Part shown: one piece after another, positions 15,539-23,455 of the stretch
Layout of the letters: each line of letters opens with the position of its first letter
Numbering within the stretch: the stretch's first letter is position 1
Program-made: the position numbers and the translations under genes
From: Deltaproteobacteria bacterium
GTDB lineage: Bacteria; Myxococcota_A; Polyangia; DRWM01; JAAZOP01
Assembly (NCBI GenBank): GCA_016218765.1
Contig: JACRCZ010000127.1
Span: forward strand, 1-35,637
Direction of reading: 5' to 3'
Length of the DNA stretch: 35,637 nt
The notes under the pieces: generated by a model
The model's database searches: none
Seen by the model: only the letters and a program-made list of their open reading frames with translations
Told to the model about the DNA's origin: nothing

Positions 15539-17407
15539 ATGCGCAGGGCAAGCCTGGCCGGGCTGCTGGTCCTTCCGTGCCTCGTCGCGTCGCTCGCCGC
15601 GTGTTCGTCGCCGGCGGGGCCGTGCGACGGGGTGGACTGTTCGTTCTTCGGCACGTGCGGGCGCCTTTCCTCGGGCCAGGAGGGTTACTGTCTCTGCCGG
15701 CTGGGCGCGCACCCCACGGCCGGCGGTCTGGACTGCGCGCCCAACGACTTCGTGGACCCGTGCCTCGGGGTCGACTGTTCGGACGCCGGCTACTGCTTCT
15801 CCGTCAGCGGTTTCCCGATTTGCGAGTGCGATCCCGGGACCCGGCGGGACGGGACCGGCCTCTACTGCCTTCCGGACGGCTCCGTCCCCGCGGACGCCGG
15901 CTCCGAGGTCGGCGACGGGGCGGACGATGCCGGGGCGGACGAGGGTGCGGGCGGCTGGTGGCTTGACGAGCAGGTCCGCGAGCCCGGTCTGACGAAGCTG
16001 GACATCGTGCTGCTGGTCGACAACTCGGGTTCGATGGCGCAGGAGCAGGAGGCGCTGGCCCTGCAGTTTCCCGGGTTGCTCGGCGAGCTGCTGGACCCGC
16101 CGGACTCGGACGGCGACACGCGACCGGACCACGCGCCGATCGAGGACCTCAACCTGGGCGTCATCTCGTCGGACATGGGCACGGCGGGTTTTCGGGTCAC
16201 GACGTGCGTTTGGGCCGACGTCGGCGACGACGGCTGCATGCGGCACCACCCGGTTGCGCTGCCGTGCGGCTACCACAGCTACCCCACGTGGCTGGCGCGC
16301 AATCCCGAGAACGCGGACACGTACCCTGTCGAGCGCATGATCGAGGATTTCGGCTGTCTGGCAACGCTGGGCACGACCGGTTGCGGATTCGAGCAGCAGC
16401 TCAAGGCGATGCGGGGGGCGCTCACGGCGGACCTCGCCCCCGGGGCCTGCAACGCGGGTTTCCTGCGCAACGATTCGCTGCTCGCGTTGATCTGGCTCAC
16501 GGACGAGGAGGACTGTTCGGTCCGGCCCGACCATCCGGAGATGTTCGACCCCGACCGCGAGGAGCTGGGGCACCTCAACGTGCGCTGTTTCCTCAACGCG
16601 GAGCTGCTCGAGCCGGTTTCGGACTACGCGGCGGCGTTCGCGGCGCTGCGGCCGACGGGTGCGGCCAACGTCGTCCTGGCGATGATCGTGGGCGTTCCGC
16701 CGGACGAGCCCCGTTGCACGGGCACGGGCGACTCGCTCGGCGCGTGCCTCGGCCTTCCCGCGATGACTGCGCGGATCGATCCCGCCTCGACCGCGGACAT
16801 GGTGCCGTCGTGTCGGACGGAGATGGGCCTGGCCTACCCGCCGCGGCGTTTCGTGGAGCTGGCCCGGCTGTGGGGCTCGGACGCCTACGTGGATTCGATC
16901 TGCAAGTCCGACTGGAGTGCCATCTTCCGCACGCTGGCGGGTCGCGTCGTCGCCGGCATGGGCGAGGATCGCGTGTGTCTCGACCGCGCGCCTTCGTTCG
17001 ACGGGGCGCGCTGCGTGGCGCAGTGCTGGCTGATCGAGACGCTGGACGACGGTCGCGAATGCCCGGCCGATCCGTCGTGCCCGCAGGCGTGGTGTCCGGC
17101 GGCAGAGCCGGAAACGCTCGACCGTCTCCTGCCCTGCACGGATCCTTCGACCGGGGCGCTCTGTTTGCCGGTGAAGCGCGATCTCGGGACGACGCGCGAC
17201 GGCGGCTACGAGCGCCGCCGGTGTCTGGTGCGGCAGGTCCCCCGCGACCCGCTCGCCTACCGTTGCGGCGGGCCGCTGGGGGACGGCTGGTACTTCGTTC
17301 CGGCGGCATGGTCGGACGAGGGTTGTGCGGAGCTGGTCTTCGCGCGTTCCGGGGCGTTGCCGTTGCTTGCCCGGGGTTCTTCGGCCGTCTTCCGCTGCCC
17401 GCGCTAG
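15539..17407 (+). CDS. VWA-domain lipoprotein with EGF-like Cys-rich repeats
   Basis: A 622-residue surface lipoprotein. The signal peptide ends in LAAC (Cys22). Two cysteine-rich EGF-like units follow (CDGVDCSFFGTCG...CLC and CLGVDCSDAGYC...CEC), then a short acidic linker. A von Willebrand A domain begins at LDIVLLVDNSGSMAQEQ with the MIDAS DxSxS at residues 161-165, and continues with LALIWLTDEEDCS. The C-terminal third contains many more cysteines, suggesting a disulfide-rich extracellular fold. Such proteins are common in Myxococcota and probably bind other surface proteins or matrix; the ligand is unknown. The ATG at 15539 has GGAGG seven nt upstream. Its stop codon overlaps the stop of the convergent MYXO-CTERM gene (4-nt CTAG). 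Confidence 0.85.
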   Translation: MRRASLAGLLVLPCLVASLAACSSPAGPCDGVDCSFFGTCGRLSSGQEGYCLCRLGAHPTAGGLDCAPNDFVDPCLGVDCSDAGYCFSVSGFPICECDPGTRRDGTGLYCLPDGSVPADAGSEVGDGADDAGADEGAGGWWLDEQVREPGLTKLDIVLLVDNSGSMAQEQEALALQFPGLLGELLDPPDSDGDTRPDHAPIEDLNLGVISSDMGTAGFRVTTCVWADVGDDGCMRHHPVALPCGYHSYPTWLARNPENADTYPVERMIEDFGCLATLGTTGCGFEQQLKAMRGALTADLAPGACNAGFLRNDSLLALIWLTDEEDCSVRPDHPEMFDPDREELGHLNVRCFLNAELLEPVSDYAAAFAALRPTGAANVVLAMIVGVPPDEPRCTGTGDSLGACLGLPAMTARIDPASTADMVPSCRTEMGLAYPPRRFVELARLWGSDAYVDSICKSDWSAIFRTLAGRVVAGMGEDRVCLDRAPSFDGARCVAQCWLIETLDDGRECPADPSCPQAWCPAAEPETLDRLLPCTDPSTGALCLPVKRDLGTTRDGGYERRRCLVRQVPRDPLAYRCGGPLGDGWYFVPAAWSDEGCAELVFARSGALPLLARGSSAVFRCPR

Positions 17408-18342
17408 CGCCTTCGCCTTGTCCAGCCCAGCACGGCGAGCGCTGCGACGAGGAGGCCGGCGCCGGCGGCGCCGGGGGTGGCGCGGCAGGTGCAGCCGCCG
17501 CCCGAGGCGATCGGCACGCACTGTCCCAGGCTGTTGCAGGACATGTCGCCGCCCGGACAATCGGCGGAGGTGCGGCAGTCGAAGGTACACGTCCCGGCGT
17601 CGCCGCAGTACTGGCCATCCGGGCACTCCGGGTTTCCGGTGCAAGCCGGCGTCGCGTCGTCGCCGTCGGCGTCCGCGTCGGCATCGGCGTCCGCGTCGGC
17701 ATCCGCATCGGCGTCGGCGTCCGCGTCCGCGTCGGCGTCCGCATCGGCGTCCGCGTCCGCGCCCGCCGGCGCCTCGACGACGGCACGGATGATCCAATCG
17801 CCTTCCAGACCGAAGGTCTCGCTGCGTCCCCATCCGACGCCGCTGGCGTCGATGAAGTTGCGGTCGGGGAAGTCAAGTCCGTCGTCGTCGCGGGCGACGC
17901 TGGGCAGTCCGTCGGCCTGGAACTCGATGCCCACCCGGAACGGTCCTGCGATATCGATGGGTCCGCCGGCGGTCGGGTCGACTTCCTGGAGCGCCTCGTC
18001 CGAGGGCGTCACGCTGACGTCGTTGACGTACAGCTCGCTTCCGGGCGCGTCGGTGCCGGCGGAGTCGTCCCACACGTGGATCGTGACGGTGCGTGGGGTG
18101 GCGTCGGTCCCGCCGCCGAAGAGGAACTGGATCCGCAGGAGCCGGGTCGGCGCTTCCGGCACGAAGCGCGAGGCCGCGGTTTCGCCGGTGACGAACCCCG
18201 ACTGGAAGCCGGCCGTGCCGCCGGTGCCGAAGCCGTCGTTGACGAGCGTCGTTTCCGGCTGTGCCGCCGCGACCCGCGCGACCGACAACGCGACGACTGC
18301 CGCCGCCCACGGAGCACCCCGGCGCATCCTGTGACGTTCCAT
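17404..18342 (-). CDS. MYXO-CTERM surface protein with Asp-Ala repeat linker
   Basis: A 312-residue exported protein. A signal peptide (AAAVVALSVARVAAAQ) leads into a beta-rich domain of about 165 residues (LVNDGFGTGGTAGFQSGFV... to FGLEGDWIIRAVVEAP). A linker of about 17 Asp-Ala pairs follows, then a Cys-rich module (CTGNPECPDGQYCGDAGTCTFDC...CPGGDMSCNSLGQCVP). The C-terminus is a sorting tail: a Cys-x-Cys in GGGCTCRATPG, one hydrophobic helix and terminal TRRRR. That tail fits the MYXO-CTERM signal, which in myxobacteria is handled by myxosortase for surface display. The ATG at 18342 has AGGAGG upstream; a second ATG five codons later is possible. The function of the N-terminal domain is unknown. 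Confidence 0.8.
   Translation of the reverse strand: MERHRMRRGAPWAAAVVALSVARVAAAQPETTLVNDGFGTGGTAGFQSGFVTGETAASRFVPEAPTRLLRIQFLFGGGTDATPRTVTIHVWDDSAGTDAPGSELYVNDVSVTPSDEALQEVDPTAGGPIDIAGPFRVGIEFQADGLPSVARDDDGLDFPDRNFIDASGVGWGRSETFGLEGDWIIRAVVEAPAGADADADADADADADADADADADADADADADADGDDATPACTGNPECPDGQYCGDAGTCTFDCRTSADCPGGDMSCNSLGQCVPIASGGGCTCRATPGAAGAGLLVAALAVLGWTRRRR
17657..17763. repeat. Hexanucleotide array encoding poly(Asp-Ala)
   Basis: About 17 tandem hexamers of the type GCGTCC/GCGTCG/GCATCG on the plus strand encode alternating Asp and Ala on the minus strand. Only the third codon position varies, so selection has kept the peptide while the DNA units have drifted. Confidence 0.85.
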
Positions 18343-18395
18343 CTTCGCCCCTCCTTCCGACTCCGCCCGTCGCGGTGTGCGCGAGCGATCTTCGC

Positions 18396-18424
18396 AGGTT
18401 GGACATGAAGGGCGCGGCGGTCAA
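18396..18424 (-). promoter_or_regulatory. Promoter candidate for the MYXO-CTERM gene
   Basis: On the minus strand TTGACC and CAACCT are separated by 17 nt, about 54 nt upstream of the ATG. Good -35, poor -10. Confidence 0.35.
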
Positions 18425-18466
18425 GTCCCGCATGCCGCGTCCCGGGATTCGGGGTGCGGGCGGGGT

Positions 18467-18934
18467 CTATTCGGCGACGGCGTCCGGGGGCACGTCGTCC
18501 TCGGCGTCCGGGGAGACATCCGGGCCGACGTCTTCGTCGCTGAACTCGTCGACGTCGTCAGCGCCGTCCGGTGCGGCGTCTTCGTCGACGAACTCGTCGA
18601 TGTCTTCATCGGTGTCCGGGGCGACGTCGTCATCGGAGGCTTCGTCGGCGTCCGCGCCGGCATCGACGTCGGCGTCCCCGTCGCCGTCGGCGTCGGCGTC
18701 GGCGCCGGGGCAGATGCAGCCGAGGCGAGTGGGATCCCAGGTGCCGGGCCAGCCGATGGGCGGGCAGCAGACGGCGTGTCCGGCGGTGCACAGATCTTCC
18801 GTGCAGGGGAAGTAGGTATCGACCTCGCCGACGTCCTGCGGCTGTGCGTCGTCGCCGCAGCCCGCGAGGAGTGCGGCGGCGGCGAGGCAGCGGACGGCGG
18901 CGAGCGGGAAACCTCGGCGCGACGTGGTTGCCAT
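18467..18934 (-). CDS. Lipoprotein with a long acidic C-terminal tail
   Basis: A 155-residue lipoprotein: signal peptide with a perfect lipobox LAGC (near residue 22), then a small Cys-rich segment (YFPCTEDLCTAGHAVCCPPIGWPGTWDPTRLGCICPG) with seven cysteines. The last 75 or so residues are almost only Asp, Glu, Ala, Val and Gly (ADADADGDGDADVDAGADADEASDDD...). Unlike the other Asp-rich proteins here, nothing follows the acidic stretch, so it is a tail and not a linker. It could bind cations or act as a charged surface brush; both are guesses. The ATG at 18934 has GGGAGG upstream. A promoter candidate lies at 19009-19036. No known family was recognised. Confidence 0.75.
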   Translation of the reverse strand: MATTSRRGFPLAAVRCLAAAALLAGCGDDAQPQDVGEVDTYFPCTEDLCTAGHAVCCPPIGWPGTWDPTRLGCICPGADADADGDGDADVDAGADADEASDDDVAPDTDEDIDEFVDEDAAPDGADDVDEFSDEDVGPDVSPDAEDDVPPDAVAE

Positions 18935-19008
18935 GGCGACCTCCCGAGTGCCTTCCGCCCGTCGACCCTTCGATGGATCCACGGCGGGCCGGCTCAGGGC
19001 ACGACGGG

Positions 19009-19036
19009 ATCTTACCGCATGGGCGGAAAGCGGCAA
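19009..19036 (-). promoter_or_regulatory. Sigma70-like promoter for the acidic lipoprotein gene
   Basis: On the minus strand TTGCCG and TAAGAT are separated by 16 nt; both match 4 of 6 consensus bases. The predicted leader is about 68 nt. Confidence 0.45.
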
Positions 19037-19069
19037 GTTACCGGCGGGGGGTGCAGGGGACGGGGTGGT

Positions 19070-19723
19070 CTAGTTCGCCTGGGGGACCCAGGGGACGGCG
19101 GGTGGGAGATCCTGGAGCTCCTGGCGGAGGCCGAGGCGTTCGGACGGGGATACGTCAAGGAAGCGGAGGCCGAATCCGAAGAGGGCTCCGGTTTCTTCCT
19201 CGGGCGCGGGCTGGACGCGGACGACTTCGGAGAGGAAGGCGTACCTGTCGTCGGACCAGGGCAGGCGGAACCGGAGGACGACGTAGTCGGAGGGGTCGAG
19301 GGCGGCGTCGGAGAAGACGAGGGCGCCGGAGGGGCTGAGGTCGGCGCCGATGGCGAACTCCGGGTTGTCGTGGCCGCGGCGGAGGAGCTCGACGCCGATG
19401 TGGAGCGGCTTGCGCACTTCGGTACGGCGGCGAGCGGGTGCGCGGACGGTTTCGGTGACCGCGCGCGGGCGTGGGGGGAAGGAGGTGGTCGGGGGGCTGG
19501 GCGGCGCGACGGTTGCGGTTGCGAGTGCGGGCTGGGCGGCGGCGGAGGCGGGAGCGAAGAGGTCGGCGGTGTCGCGTGGGTGTGCGGACGGGGTTGAGCT
19601 TGGGGAGGTCGAGGCGGTGGACGGTCGGATGACCTGGGAGGTGGTCTCGTCCTCCGTCGGCGTCTTCGGCCTGGGCGTCGGTCTTTGACGCGGCGTGAGC
19701 GACCATTGGCTCTGTCGGATCAT
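19070..19723 (-). CDS. PilZ-domain protein
   Basis: A 217-residue soluble protein. The first 100 residues are Pro/Ser/Thr-rich and look disordered. The C-terminal half is a PilZ domain, the common c-di-GMP receptor: RRRTEVRKPLHIGVELL carries the arginines of the RxxxR region, and ADLSPSGALVFSD has the DxSxxG motif. VVLRFRLPWSDDRYAFLSEVVRV and GFGLRFLDVSPSERLGLRQEL follow as expected. Both ligand-contact motifs appear kept, so c-di-GMP binding is plausible. The ATG at 19723 has GGAGG seven nt upstream; the longer open frame to 21382 is antisense noise. It is divergent from the lipoprotein-kinase operon, with a 15-bp palindrome in the gap. Partners are unknown. Confidence 0.82.
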   Translation of the reverse strand: MIRQSQWSLTPRQRPTPRPKTPTEDETTSQVIRPSTASTSPSSTPSAHPRDTADLFAPASAAAQPALATATVAPPSPPTTSFPPRPRAVTETVRAPARRRTEVRKPLHIGVELLRRGHDNPEFAIGADLSPSGALVFSDAALDPSDYVVLRFRLPWSDDRYAFLSEVVRVQPAPEEETGALFGFGLRFLDVSPSERLGLRQELQDLPPAVPWVPQAN

Positions 19724-19771
19724 GGCACGCCTCCTTTCGCCCGTGCCCGAGTCCTTCCCCCCTTGGAGGGA

Positions 19772-19786
19772 GGCACGAGTCGTGCC
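19772..19786. promoter_or_regulatory. 15-bp palindrome in the divergent region (candidate operator)
   Basis: GGCACGA-G-TCGTGCC is a perfect 7-bp inverted repeat around one base, 49 nt upstream of the PilZ start. The position fits a dimeric regulator site. The rest of the 264-nt gap holds a promoter candidate at 19909-19937, two imperfect copies of a CCTGGTCGAGACAGG-like segment near 19841 and 19864, and no gene. Confidence 0.35.
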
Positions 19787-19908
19787 GGGCGGGCCGGCCG
19801 CGTTCGACAATGATTCCGGGGAGGCGGTCTGGTCGGCGTCCCTGGTCGAGACAGGCGGGTGTCCCCGGTCGAGGCAGGGTGCCGCGATGCGAGTCGCGAC
19901 ACGAGGCG

Positions 19909-19937
19909 TTGCGTCCGCGGGTTGCGGATGGTTCAAT
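19909..19937 (+). promoter_or_regulatory. Promoter candidate for the lipoprotein-PrkA operon
   Basis: TTGCGT and TTCAAT are separated by 17 nt, 51 nt upstream of the ATG at 19988. Each hexamer matches 4 of 6 consensus bases. Confidence 0.4.
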
Positions 19938-19987
19938 GCGGTCGCCGGGAGCATGGGGGTCGTGGGGAGGCGCGGGAGGTCGAGGTG

Positions 19988-20539
19988 ATGGTGGCGGGGC
20001 GCAGGGTGCGGTGGCTGGTGGTGTTGGGGTTGGGGTGGGCGGCGGCGTCGTGCAACGGGGCCGGGCCTGGGCCATCGGAGCCGGCGCCCGAGGGTACGGC
20101 GGCGGACGCGTCGGCGGCGGGGGTTGAGGTGGCTGCGGCGCCGGTCGAGGGGGAGCATTATGTGGTGGAGGCGCGGCGGGAGGACGTCGTGCGGGTGGGG
20201 GAGGAGACGAGGGTGGTTTTCGTGGTGAGCGGTCGGGAGCCGTGGCATGTGAATCCGGACTACCGGGCGAAGCTCGCGGCGGTCGTGGTGGAGCATTTCG
20301 CGCTGGCGGCGAGCGAGTGGCGGGCTGGGGGGCCGGATCGTGAGGTTGGGGACGCGGTGCGGTGCGACGAGACGGAGCTGCGGTTCGAGGTCCCGGTGGT
20401 GCCGCTTGATGCGGGGGAGTGGCCGGTGGAGTTCCGGTTCAAGTTCGGCTTGTGCGACAGCGTGCACGCGGGGGAGTGCAAGGTACGGGAGAAGGTGTTG
20501 GGGTGGACCTGGGTGGTCGCCGGGGGCGAGGCGGGGTGA
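19988..20539 (+). CDS. Lipoprotein, WHVN family (copy 1)
   Basis: A 183-residue lipoprotein whose signal peptide ends AAASC, followed by a short Ala/Glu/Pro linker and a beta-rich domain. The domain shares a clear pattern with the next gene: PWHVNxxYxxKL, ELRFEVP, PVEFRFKFGLC and a second cysteine eight residues on (GLCDSVHAGEC). I recall similar domains in Myxococcota envelope proteins but cannot name a function; the conserved cysteine pair suggests a disulfide. Start: ATG 19988 with GGAGG eight nt upstream; GTG at 19985 is an alternative. Codons are strongly biased to G at the third position, as in the next two genes. It precedes its paralogue by 18 nt and is probably the first gene of the operon leading to the PrkA-like kinase. 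Confidence 0.75.
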   Translation: MVAGRRVRWLVVLGLGWAAASCNGAGPGPSEPAPEGTAADASAAGVEVAAAPVEGEHYVVEARREDVVRVGEETRVVFVVSGREPWHVNPDYRAKLAAVVVEHFALAASEWRAGGPDREVGDAVRCDETELRFEVPVVPLDAGEWPVEFRFKFGLCDSVHAGECKVREKVLGWTWVVAGGEAG

Positions 20540-20557
20540 TGGGGAGAGGGTGAGCGG

Positions 20558-21052
20558 ATGGGACAGCGAGATCGTGGTCGTGCGTGGGTGCCTGTGGTGC
20601 TGCTGGGGGTGGCGTGGGCGGCGTGGGGCGGGGGTTGCGGCAAGGCGAAGGAGTCGGCCGGGGGTGGGGCTGGTGCGGAGGCGGCTGCGGCGCCTGCGGA
20701 GGGTGCGGAGTTCCGGGTCGAGGCGCGGCACGAGGCTGCGGCGAAGGTGGGGGAGACAGTGACGGCGGTCTTGACGGCGACGGGGGTGGCGCCGTGGCAT
20801 GTGAACGTGGAGTATCCGGTGAAGCTGGAGATCGTGGCGGCGGAGGGTTTCGCGGGGCCGGCGTCGCCAATGCGGAAGGAGGCCGCGGCGAAGCTGGACG
20901 AGAGCGAGCTGCGGTTCGAGGTCCCGCTGGTGGCGGAGGCGGCGGGGGAGCGGCCGGTGGAGCTGAAGCTGAAGTTCGGGTTGTGCAGTGCAGACCGGTG
21001 CATCACGCGCGAGGCGACGGAGCGGTGGACGGTCCTCGTGGGAGAGGAGTGA
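20558..21052 (+). CDS. Lipoprotein, WHVN family (copy 2)
   Basis: A 164-residue paralogue of the preceding protein. The signal peptide (WVPVVLLGVAWAAWGGGC) ends at a weak lipobox with Gly at -3, so lipidation is less certain. The mature domain repeats the pattern PWHVNVEYPVKLE, ESELRFEVPLV, PVELKLKFGLC and a second cysteine five residues later (CSADRC). Both copies contain the two cysteines with different spacing. GGGGAGAGGGTGAG precedes the ATG at 20558. The gene ends 2 nt before the preferred start of the PrkA-like kinase, so cotranslation is likely. Tandem duplication followed by divergence is the simplest origin. Function unknown. Confidence 0.75.
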   Translation: MGQRDRGRAWVPVVLLGVAWAAWGGGCGKAKESAGGGAGAEAAAAPAEGAEFRVEARHEAAAKVGETVTAVLTATGVAPWHVNVEYPVKLEIVAAEGFAGPASPMRKEAAAKLDESELRFEVPLVAEAAGERPVELKLKFGLCSADRCITREATERWTVLVGEE

Positions 21053-21054
21053 CG

Positions 21055-23343
21055 GTGGCACGCGAGACGAAGTCGCGTCCGAGCCAGCCGCCGCCGAGGC
21101 CGGCGGCGGATCCGGACGGGTTGTTGGGGAGGCTGGCGGAGCGGGCGTCGCGGACGTTTGCGGAGCGGCGGCAGATCCTGACGTACGACGAGTACCTGGG
21201 GCTGGTGCTGGCGGAGCCGCGGGTGCACTTGCGGGACGCGTCGGCGTACTTGCGCGACGCGTTCGACCATCACGGGCAGGTGGAGGAGCAGCGTCCGTGG
21301 GGTCGGGCGAGTCGTTTCCGGCTGTTCGACCAGGCGTTCGCGGGAGGTCGGGGCGAGCGGCTGGTGGGGCAGGAGGCGGCACAGGGTGCGTTCTACCGGG
21401 TGTTGTCGGGGTTCGTGCGGGACGGGCGTGCGAACCGCTTGATCCTGCTGCACGGGCCGAACGGGTCGTCGAAGACGACGTTCGTGCAGTGCATCATCCG
21501 GGCGTTGGAGGAATATTCGAGCACGCCGGAGGGGGCGCTCTACCGGTTCAACTGGATCTTCCCGACGGACAAGGTGGAGCGCGGTGGGGGTCTGGGTTTC
21601 GGGGGCGGCGGGCGGGCGGCGGCGCGGAAGTCCGGGAGCTTCGCGAAGCTGGAGGAGGGGGACGTTGACGCGCGGTTGTCGTGCGAGGTGCGGGATCATC
21701 CGTTGATGTTGTTGCCGGAGTCGTACCGGCGGGAGGTGCTGGAGGCGGCGCTGGCGGGCCGGCCGGAGCTGCGGTTGCCGGAGCTGATCGGGCGATCGGG
21801 GTTGTGCCACAAGTGCCGGCAGATTTTCGACGCGTTGGCGGCGGCGTATGCGGGGGATTTGCGGCGGGTGCTGGCGCACGTGCAGGTGGAGCGTTACACG
21901 GTGTCGCGGGGCTACCGGCGGGGAGCGATCACGATCGGGCCGCAGATGTCGGTGGACGCGGGGGAGCGGCAGATCACGGCGGACCGTTCGTTGGGGGCGT
22001 TGCCGACGGCGTTGCAGAACGTGGCTTTGTTCGAGCCGTTCGGGGAGCTGGTGGACGGGGCCGGTGGCATCGTGGTGTTCGACGACCTGCTCAAGCGCCC
22101 GCTGGACGCGTTCAAGTATCTGTTGACGACGATCGAGGACGGGGAGGTGACGCTTGGGCATTCGATCCTGCGGCTCAACGCGGTGCTGGTGGCGACGAGC
22201 AACGAGGTGCACCTGGAGGCGTTCCGGCGGCATCCGGAGTTCCCGTCGTTCCGGGGCCGGCTGGCGTTGATCCGGGTGCCGTACCTGCGGGAGGTGCCGC
22301 TGGAGCGGGAAATCTACGACGTGCACATCGTGCCGCAGATCGAGCGGCACGTGGCGCCGCACGCGGTGGAGGCGGCGGCGCGTTGGGCGGTGATGACGCG
22401 GCTGCGGCGGCCGGACCCGGGGAAGTTCGCGGGGCCGGTGGCGCGGTTGATCGAGGAGCTGAGCGTGGAGGGCAAGGCGGCGCTGTACGCGGGGGAGGCG
22501 CCGGTGGAGGGGCTGGACCCGGACGACGTGAAGGCGCTGGCGACGGCGGCGGCGGCGTTGCGTGCGGAGCACGCGGAGGAGGCGGACTACGAGGGTTTGT
22601 CGGGGGCGTCGCCGCGGGAGGTGCGGAGCGTGCTGCTTCTGGCGGCCCAGCGTGCCGACGGGTCGTGCCTTTCGCCGTTCGGGGTGCTGGCGGAGATCGA
22701 CGAGCTGCGGCGGCACGCGGCGGACTACCAGTGGTTGCAGCGGCCGGCGGAGAAGGGGGGGTTCCACGACCAGGGAGCGATCCTGGAGGCGCTGCGGCGG
22801 CTGGTCCTGGACCGCATCGAGGACGACGTGCGGAACTCGTCGGGGCTGGTGGAGGACGAGCGGTTTCCGGAGATGGTGGACCGGTACGTGAAGGAGCTGC
22901 GGCACTGGGTGAAGCAGGAGCGGGTGGTGGACAAGGCGACCGGGCAGGAGCGGGACGCGGACGGGTCGTTCATGGCGCAGGTGGAGAAGTGGGCGGGGGC
23001 GGGGCCGGACGCGGCGGCGTTCCGGAACGAGGTGATGACGCGGATCGGGGCGCACCGCACGGAACATCCGGGCAAGCCGGTGGCGGTGATGCAGCTCTTC
23101 GCGGACATGATGCGGCGCATCCGGCGAGCGGTGCTGGACGAGCGGCGGCCGCAGATCCACCGGATGGCCGAGCGGCTGCTGGTCTATTGCGACGATCCGG
23201 GCGCGGTGCCGGCGGAGGAGCGTGCGGCGACGGGAACGATGCTGGACGTGCTGCTGCAGAAGCACGGCTACTGCCGGCACTGCGCGCGGGAGGCGGTGGG
23301 CTATCTGGTTCGGGAGCGGGTGCGGCGGGCCGGGGGGAACTGA
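21055..23343 (+). CDS. PrkA-like AAA serine protein kinase with two CxxC motifs
   Basis: A 762-residue homologue of PrkA (E. coli YeaG), a soluble AAA-type serine kinase linked to starvation and sporulation responses. The AAA part has VGQEAAQGAF, a Walker A GPNGSSKTT (134-142), GGIVVFDDLLKRP as Walker B region and a sensor-1-like VLVATSN; a long helical C-terminal part follows. Two CxxC pairs are present, CHKC at 251-254 inside the AAA domain and CRHC at 740-743 near the C-terminus, together able to hold zinc. The usual partners yeaH (DUF444) and spoVR are not adjacent; two lipoprotein genes and a degenerate GGDEF gene are. The start is GTG at 21055 with GAGGAG upstream; GTG at 21049, overlapping the previous stop, is the alternative. 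The protein is about 100 residues longer than classic PrkA. Confidence 0.87.
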   Translation: MARETKSRPSQPPPRPAADPDGLLGRLAERASRTFAERRQILTYDEYLGLVLAEPRVHLRDASAYLRDAFDHHGQVEEQRPWGRASRFRLFDQAFAGGRGERLVGQEAAQGAFYRVLSGFVRDGRANRLILLHGPNGSSKTTFVQCIIRALEEYSSTPEGALYRFNWIFPTDKVERGGGLGFGGGGRAAARKSGSFAKLEEGDVDARLSCEVRDHPLMLLPESYRREVLEAALAGRPELRLPELIGRSGLCHKCRQIFDALAAAYAGDLRRVLAHVQVERYTVSRGYRRGAITIGPQMSVDAGERQITADRSLGALPTALQNVALFEPFGELVDGAGGIVVFDDLLKRPLDAFKYLLTTIEDGEVTLGHSILRLNAVLVATSNEVHLEAFRRHPEFPSFRGRLALIRVPYLREVPLEREIYDVHIVPQIERHVAPHAVEAAARWAVMTRLRRPDPGKFAGPVARLIEELSVEGKAALYAGEAPVEGLDPDDVKALATAAAALRAEHAEEADYEGLSGASPREVRSVLLLAAQRADGSCLSPFGVLAEIDELRRHAADYQWLQRPAEKGGFHDQGAILEALRRLVLDRIEDDVRNSSGLVEDERFPEMVDRYVKELRHWVKQERVVDKATGQERDADGSFMAQVEKWAGAGPDAAAFRNEVMTRIGAHRTEHPGKPVAVMQLFADMMRRIRRAVLDERRPQIHRMAERLLVYCDDPGAVPAEERAATGTMLDVLLQKHGYCRHCAREAVGYLVRERVRRAGGN

Positions 23344-23455
23344 CGGGTTGGGGAGCGGGTGGAGATCGACCCTGGCGGTAGAGGCGTCTCCGTGGTAGCT
23401 TCCCGGCGCGTGGGTTCCCCGGCCGGCATCGCCGCGCGGGGTCGAGTGCGGCACG

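Noticed and set aside
17657..17763. CRISPR-like or satellite array
   Set aside because: The units are 6 bp, in frame and vary only at third positions, so they encode an Asp-Ala peptide and have no spacers.
19839..19880. Pair of imperfect direct repeats (CCTGGTCGAGACAGG-like) as an attachment site
   Set aside because: The copies differ at several bases, no integrase or mobile gene is near, and they may be chance in GC-rich DNA.
20260..23454. Minus-strand open frame of 1064 codons
   Set aside because: It lies opposite the second lipoprotein and the PrkA-like kinase, which have clear motifs; composition is Arg/Pro/His-rich and no domain is seen.
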